Assembly: GCA_023374045.1 (NCBI GenBank) | Contig: CM041777.1 | Span: 486,491,594-486,555,593 of the forward strand | DNA from: Limonium bicolor | Taxonomy: Eukaryota > Streptophyta > Magnoliopsida > Caryophyllales > Plumbaginaceae | DNA length: 64,000 nt | Reading direction: 5' to 3' | In this document: positions 58,612-64,000 of the stretch, piece by piece | Position numbering within the stretch: the stretch's first letter is position 1 | How the letters are laid out: each line of letters opens with the position of its first letter | Translations under genes and position numbers: made by a program | The notes under the pieces: generated by a model | What the model saw: the letters and a program-made list of their open reading frames with translations, nothing else | The model's database searches: none | What the model was told of the DNA's origin: nothing

Positions 58612-60865
58612 CACTACAAAAAAAGTACCATATACTAACACACACTTTTACTAACACATAGATTAATGTCTGTATAAGTATATCTTACCGACACATTATA
58701 TATGTCTGTAAAAGGTAAATAATTTTTACTGACTCATTTATTAATATGTCAATACACACCATATTTTTACTAACACAAGGTCACTAGTTTACTAACTTAT
58801 AAACTTTTAAGTTAGTATAACACATAAGTTATCAATATTGATAACTCTTAATCAGTCACTCAAACTTGTTAAAAGAACAAAAAATTGGCGGTAATCTATA
58901 TACTCTAAAGTAAAGAGCGTCAACGCTCCTTCCCCTTTTCATTGATGATAGCGCCAAAAAGTTCCCCAATTGCTTCTACACCAGCGACCGAGAAGGAGAA
59001 ATGGATTGAATGAAGTTGAAGGCTTTAATTCCGGAAAGAATAGGTGTGGATTGAATGGTAATGATTCTCGACTTTCCCCTCAATTTCTTGATTAGGGTTT
59101 ATGTTCTTCACTCTATTTCCTGTATCGATTCATCGGCTTCCTTCGCATCTGATATTATTGCTGTTTTGATTATAGCAGTGCTGATTGTCGGAGTTTCTAC
59201 TACCACCATCAGCGATTTGATTTTTTCCGGAACCGCCGAGCAGCCAATCTTGTACCCGTGGTATGTTGTTATCGTCCTCCTCCTCCTCCAGTCTCCTCCG
59301 CATTTTGCAATATATTCTTTCTGTTATACGTGTGAGTGCTTCTGATGCTTGTTTCGAAGAGACTAATGCTGGTGACTGCTGAGTGTTTCTGATGCTTACT
59401 ATACCAAGTTTTCCCGATGATTAATTTGTGCTTTTGCTTGTTTGGGAGGGACGTACTGATGCATTCGGGCGAGTGTAGTCATTCATCCTTTTGTTATTGT
59501 TCATTGGTCTCTGAAGAGTGATGACTTGTGCTTCATAAATGGTTAACTCATTAGTCTGCACATCAGTTCCTCATCCAAATACCAATTTAATAATGATCTT
59601 CCAAATGAAGTAGTAACTTATTAACCAATAAGCTGTTAATGTTAAAGAATGGCTATGTCTCATATTGTGGGAAGCGTATTCATATATTGAATTAATAGAA
59701 AGTCTATTGAAAATACTGCCACACACACCAGAAAGTTAAATTCATATCCAGCATTCACCATATTATGCTATAAAAAATTTCTACTAAGATTTTTGTTTTA
59801 GGATGCGGTCCTTTTGTTTTTATTGTTGATAATACAGGTATTGTACAGTCTACTAATCTATCCTTTGAACTTCTTGGACTAATGCATTTCCTTTTTATAG
59901 AATTTAATCTTTGCCTTTTAAAAATTCATTTGCTCTCACTTCTGTACAGTCATGTTCGAAAATCCTTTGGATGAGAAAGATTTTAAGCTTTCCATATGAA
60001 AATGAGGATGAAAATAAGTTGTTAATGTTACAGTATTTCCTAAATTACACAATAATGAAGAATAATTATCACAGACTTTACAAGACTTTCAATCAATGGC
60101 TGTCATGCTAATCAACAATCATAATGTTACAGTATTTCCTAAATTACACAATAATGAAGAATAATCATCACACACTTTGCAACTTCTGTAAATTTTAGAT
60201 GAAATAGCATTTGTTATATCACCTATTTTCTAAGTTTATCCATGTAGGACCAAATGAACAAAGATTAGTTAAAATTTGTTCAAGCTTATACTATTATGCA
60301 CGACCATCTTTTTGAGAATATACTATTACCTAAAGATTGTTTCATCCTTATATAGGCTCGTTGTAGAAGTTATCCCCATGTCATGTTGAGTATGTTTTAC
60401 ATGTGAAGATTATTTCTTACTTGTTTAGCTTTATTATGCCGAGCAAAAGTAAGTGAGCTAATAGCTAACTTCGATGATCCTGGTTGTCTTCAATCTCTTA
60501 ATGCCGTCAACTTTGCTAAAGAGGTAAGATCTTGTTGGGTACTTAATGGAGGCTTTGCTGTCTCGTTCACTTTCTATGGTTTCTCTTGCTTCGTTTCATA
60601 ATGTTATCAGTTAATTGTCGCTATGGAGAATTTACGTATGAGGTCGTGGTGGTGCAGGTGAACGTATTCTTTGCATGCTTTATGCTTTTTGTTTGATAAT
60701 GCTTTTCTAGAGTAATGGCCTAATTTTTTTTTGCTGAAACGAGTAACACAAATATTATTTTTTGGATGGCGGTTGTGGAAATGTGGAAATTAAAAAGGGT
60801 GGCTACTTGTTTTATTTTACTCCTGCAGGTGTGCAGAGTGGATTTATCGTGAGTTATTAGCACTG
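58612..60865 (+). mobile_element. CACTA-3, left-end fragment with gene-like segments
   Basis: Starts CACTACAAAAAAAGTACC, a typical plant CACTA terminus, inside the copia LWHRR motif. Subterminal repeats of ACTAACACA type follow (58630-58850) in both orientations. Beyond 58880 there is leader-like sequence and T-rich intron-like sequence with short exon-like pieces, e.g. VSELIANFDDPGCLQSLNAV ending at a GTAAGA donor near 60523. No transposase is visible. The right terminus is not in this stretch; the Athila-like LTR begins near 60866. Confidence 0.6.
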
Positions 60866-62441
60866 GTGAAATTGATAAAAAGAAAGAAATTAATACTCAA
60901 AATATCTGTCGGGCTGCAAATAAAACCCGGTCGCAGTAGTATAGAAGACAGAAGCGGCCGGGGTCAAACCGTGGGACTTATAGCGAGATAAAAAAGTTCC
61001 TAAGCTTGTCACAAAAGGGGGAAGTTAATTGACTTGTTTTAGAGAAAATATTAAGCAGATTAAAATTACTGAGTGCAGATGAATTAAATGGAACTCCGGG
61101 TTTAGGTTTTATATAATCTGATTAATTATGCTATCTCTACCGGTTTAATATATTAGTTTGGCAAAATTCTTGTTATTATCCTAAGGACAAAGTCATAGAC
61201 CCATAAGAACTCGTTTACCAGGAAATGCTCGGTCTAATCAAGGTTCGAGCAATACTATGTAAACGGATGTTAAATTCGAGGAATTATAATTGCATCTGAA
61301 AATACTAACCTATTAAATCATAATAAGCTTTCTCCAGATTTACGGCTTAATTTACCTGTCTATTTATCACCTGGTCTGATCAAAATAGACTTAGGAAAGC
61401 ATTTTAATAAATTCATGTAATTTATTAAAATGGTGAGAGAAAACCTTTAAGCGTAACAAACTGTATTTATTTTAACCAGTAGAAATATTGATTACATAAT
61501 TAAACAAACCATAATTAAAACCCTTGCCCGGAGCAAATCCTCCTTAGCCTGACATATTAACTGGTAATAAGTCAGACAGAGGTTGGACGTAATAACAATA
61601 CGAGATGCGTGGATGATGAATGGAGAAAATGAAGAGGAAGAAGAGTGGGAGCATACGTAGGATTTTGTAAAACTGAAAAGAGATTTTGAGTGTTGAGTTT
61701 GGGGTGGAACGTATATGAGCGTGAGTAGTTTTTGATGAAGTAGCAGTGGCTTTTTATAGAGGAGAGGAAGAAGAAGATCGATTGCAGACAGAGGTGGAAG
61801 AGCATTGATTGCTCATTAATTGCAGGGGACAGAGCTGAGGAAAATAAGGTGTCGACGGGAAGTAGATGGATATGGCAGAAACAAGTCGACGGGCGAAGTC
61901 GACGCGAAGAAGAAAAACTGGCGCGACTGATTTTTAGTCACGACCGCCTACATGTCCGCCTTATAACAGGCGGTTCTTTATGTGTGTCCGCCTGAACAAC
62001 CGCCTAAAACTAGGCGGTTCCCTTGTCTCCGCCTTTCCTTCACGTCCGCCTAAACAACCACCCAAAGCTAGGCGGTTCTCTCTTGCGTCCGCCTTCACTA
62101 CCGCCCACATCTAGGCGGTTGCTTGTGAGTCGTCCGCCTCCTCAACAGGCGGTTACACATGCGGTCACAAGCATAAGCATTGACCTATTTTCCTCCCGAC
62201 TTTGACCGGCTCTAGATTCTTCGTTTGGACCCCGTTTTCTGAGCTGTTTGCGTCTATGCATTCGTCTCTTCGTCTACTTTACTCCCAGCTTGGTTTTCCT
62301 CATGTTAAACCAATAAATTTGTGAGATAAACAATAAAACATAATTAGAGGAAAACTAACCGAAGTGGAGAAATGAGCAAGAAAAGTGCTAATATTATATA
62401 TGAAATACACCTATAAAACATGCTCATTTGGACACTTATCA
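60866..62441 (-). repeat. 3' LTR of a minus-strand Athila/Tat-like element
   Basis: Starts TGATAAGTGTCCAAATGAGC (minus strand, from 62441) next to a polypurine tract. TATA-like TCTATAAAAA at 61751-61760; GC-rich AGGCGG cluster 61945-62165. The distal edge is uncertain: TG at 60866 or near 60907. Same family start as 47026 and 56723. Confidence 0.7.
61945..62165. repeat. AGGCGG/CCGCCT motif cluster in the LTR
   Basis: About eight alternating GTCCGCCT and AGGCGGTT units, able to pair as a series of hairpins. Confidence 0.8.
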
Positions 62442-62454
62442 CACCCCCACACTT
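62442..62454 (-). promoter_or_regulatory. Polypurine tract of the Athila/Tat-like element
   Basis: CACCCCCACACTT on +; GTGTGGGGGTG on the minus strand, directly before the LTR start. Confidence 0.75.
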
Positions 62455-63529
62455 ATCTTTTGCTTGTCCTCAAGCAAAATCACGTACCCAAGTAAGTAGA
62501 CAATGCTCAATATTAACAAATATTATTATGAAGGGTAGGATAAACATGATCTTTTAAACTTATTGAGGAGTGTGAAAAATTAACTGCTGGTGGCATAGGT
62601 GTGCTCAGGGTAAAAATAAAATATAGAGTTTCGGGGTATGATCTAAGGTACTTCAATGTTTCTTTGTTTAGGTGACTCCGAGAACTTTTACCATGACCAA
62701 CTTCTCTCAAGAATGGGCATTGAGGAGAAAACAAAAGGAAAAATAGATTCATGCATTTGTTTCACTTTTGCATAAGAGATGAGAAAATGTAGGCATCACA
62801 CCTTTGTATTTTAAGAACACTCAACTCTCTTTGTTGGTTACCAATGGTGTCTCGCAAGTCCCTTTTTTTTGTATTTTTTCTTTTCTTTAACAGAGAGGTA
62901 CCCCTTAGCAATCCCTAAGAGAGAAGACATAAAGAAACCCTGAGCAATAAAATCCAACCACTTGCAGATTATTTGGTCACACCGCATAATAAAAATGCTC
63001 CTCAAAAGTAATCAAATGAAAATTTTAAAATTTGTACCATTTATCCCACAATTCATAATAGTATTTGTTTTTAAAGAGAACAACCTACATTAGCAGGGTA
63101 TATAATTTTAATTTTTGAACAAAAGCAAGATAAGCAGAGAGATTTAACAATTTAAGCACAAAATGCCCTGAAAAGGCTCTTCCCCCACACTTAAGCTTAA
63201 GCAATGCCCTCATTGCGTAGATGAAATAAAATTAATAGGGCATGCAATTAATAAAGGAAAAGTGTACTCCCCAGATTTCGTAGAGTGTGTAGAGCTCCCC
63301 CACACTTGAGTGCAACTGTGGAATGTCATGATTTGAACCTGTAAAGAATATTCTACACAGCGAGAAGAACTCAAGTGAAACCTGCATTTTATTATAACAA
63401 ATAAAAGGGAAATATAGTACAAAAAAGAAAATAACATTAAATTAAAGGAAGACAAAAGATAGATAGTGGGTTGCCTCCCACCGAGCTGCCCGGGTTTAAC
63501 GTCTCTAGCTAGACGTATTTGACCAAGCT
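62455..63529 (-). other. Noncoding region between integrase and 3' LTR
   Basis: AT-rich, no domain in any frame. A second C-rich tract, TTCCCCCACACTTAAGC, occurs at 63180, and GCTCCCCCACACTTGAG at 63294; on the minus strand these look like PPT relatives. A long noncoding 3' region is normal for Athila/Tat elements. Confidence 0.55.
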
Positions 63530-64000
63530 TTAGTTTGGAGAAGAGTTCGAGGGCGAGTTGTCCCGCTGTCCTTGGACAAAATAAGTTGCAGATAGGTCAG
63601 TTGAAATATTAGAATGAGAATTATACCTTTTAAGACGTGCCCCGTTGACCTTGAAAGTTTCGCCTTGTTTTGTCTGGAGTTCAAAGGCACCGTACGGAGT
63701 CACACTAACAATCTGGAAAGGGCCGGCCCAATGAGACTTGAGTTTCCCAGGGAAGATCCTTAATCTTGAGTTATATAAGAGAACCCAATCACCAATTTCG
63801 AAGTCCCTTTTGAGGATCATCCTGTCATGGAACTTTTGGTGCGCTCTTTATAAATCTTTGCATTCTGGTAAGCCTGATCTCTCAGCTCTTCTAATTCGGA
63901 AAGTTGGAATTTCCTTTTCTCTCCCGCAGAAATTAAGTCAAAGTTTAGGGCCTTGATTGCCCAATATGCCTTATGCTCCAACTCTACAGGCAGATGGCAC
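63530..64000 (-). pseudogene. Integrase C-terminus of an Athila/Tat-like gypsy element (partial)
   Basis: Minus strand, entering from the right edge: CHLPVELEHKAYWAIKALNF (63938-63999) and QLSELEELRDQAYQNAKIYK, then, after a one-base frameshift near 63825, FEIGDWVLLYNSRLRIFPGK, LKSHWAGPFQIVSVTPYGAF and GETFKVNGARLKRY, stop at 63530. These are the signature C-terminal integrase motifs of plant Athila/Tat Ty3/gypsy elements. The rest of pol lies beyond the window. Confidence 0.92.

Noticed and set aside
61945..62165. Regularly spaced short repeats that could suggest a CRISPR-like array
   Set aside because: Units are short, in both orientations and not separated by unique spacers; this is a plant LTR.

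Overview
This 64 kb window looks like a transposon-packed intergenic region of a large plant genome. Eudicot is likely; the species cannot be told. I found no convincing single-copy host gene. Nearly everything is explained by nested mobile elements: Ty3/gypsy chromoviruses with unusually long LTRs, a non-autonomous LTR element, Ty1/copia and LINE fragments, an Athila/Tat-like gypsy 3' end, and three CACTA (En/Spm) DNA transposons.

Layout. 1-705: tandem MITE-like repeat. 2025-4935: truncated LTR related to the Tekay-type element further right. 4936-7453 and 17154-18589: a second long-LTR-like sequence split by CACTA-1 (7454-17150, 3-bp TSD AAA). CACTA-1 carries a frameshifted TNP2 transposase and a multi-exon accessory gene (Transposase_24-like, DUF8039-like and Ulp1/C48 protease). 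18590-32584: Ty3/gypsy Tekay-like chromovirus with 3.8-kb LTRs, initiator-Met PBS, gag, PR, RT, RNase H, INT, chromodomain and PPT. 32585-37039: LTR-like fragment ending in the chromoviral terminus. 37040-44900: minus-strand LTR-like sequence split by an intact non-autonomous LTR element (38105-43518, TSD ATTTT). 45098-45862: LINE 3' end. 47026-56723: two oppositely oriented LTR fragments around CACTA-2 (48489-55831, minus), which lost its transposase core but kept an apparently intact Ulp1 protease. 56724-58611: copia gag fragment, interrupted by a third CACTA end at 58612. 60866-64000: LTR and integrase C-terminus of a minus-strand Athila/Tat-like element.

Main discovery. Between the gag zinc knuckle and the protease of the Tekay-like element, on the same strand, lies a nearly full-length AlkB-type 2-oxoglutarate/Fe(II) dioxygenase domain (24159-24891) of the ALKBH1 kind. 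It keeps the VNFY block, the HxD region, the distal His and the RxxxxxR block. A nucleic-acid demethylase carried inside an LTR retrotransposon would be a notable and possibly undescribed system, for example one that erases methyl marks on element RNA or cDNA.

Quality note. The Tekay element, CACTA-1 and the last integrase are broken mostly by 1-2 base indels with very few substitution nonsense codons, and the 5' LTR has many small deletions relative to the 3' LTR. Some frameshifts may be assembly errors rather than decay. All protein calls are by eye from motifs; no database search was possible.
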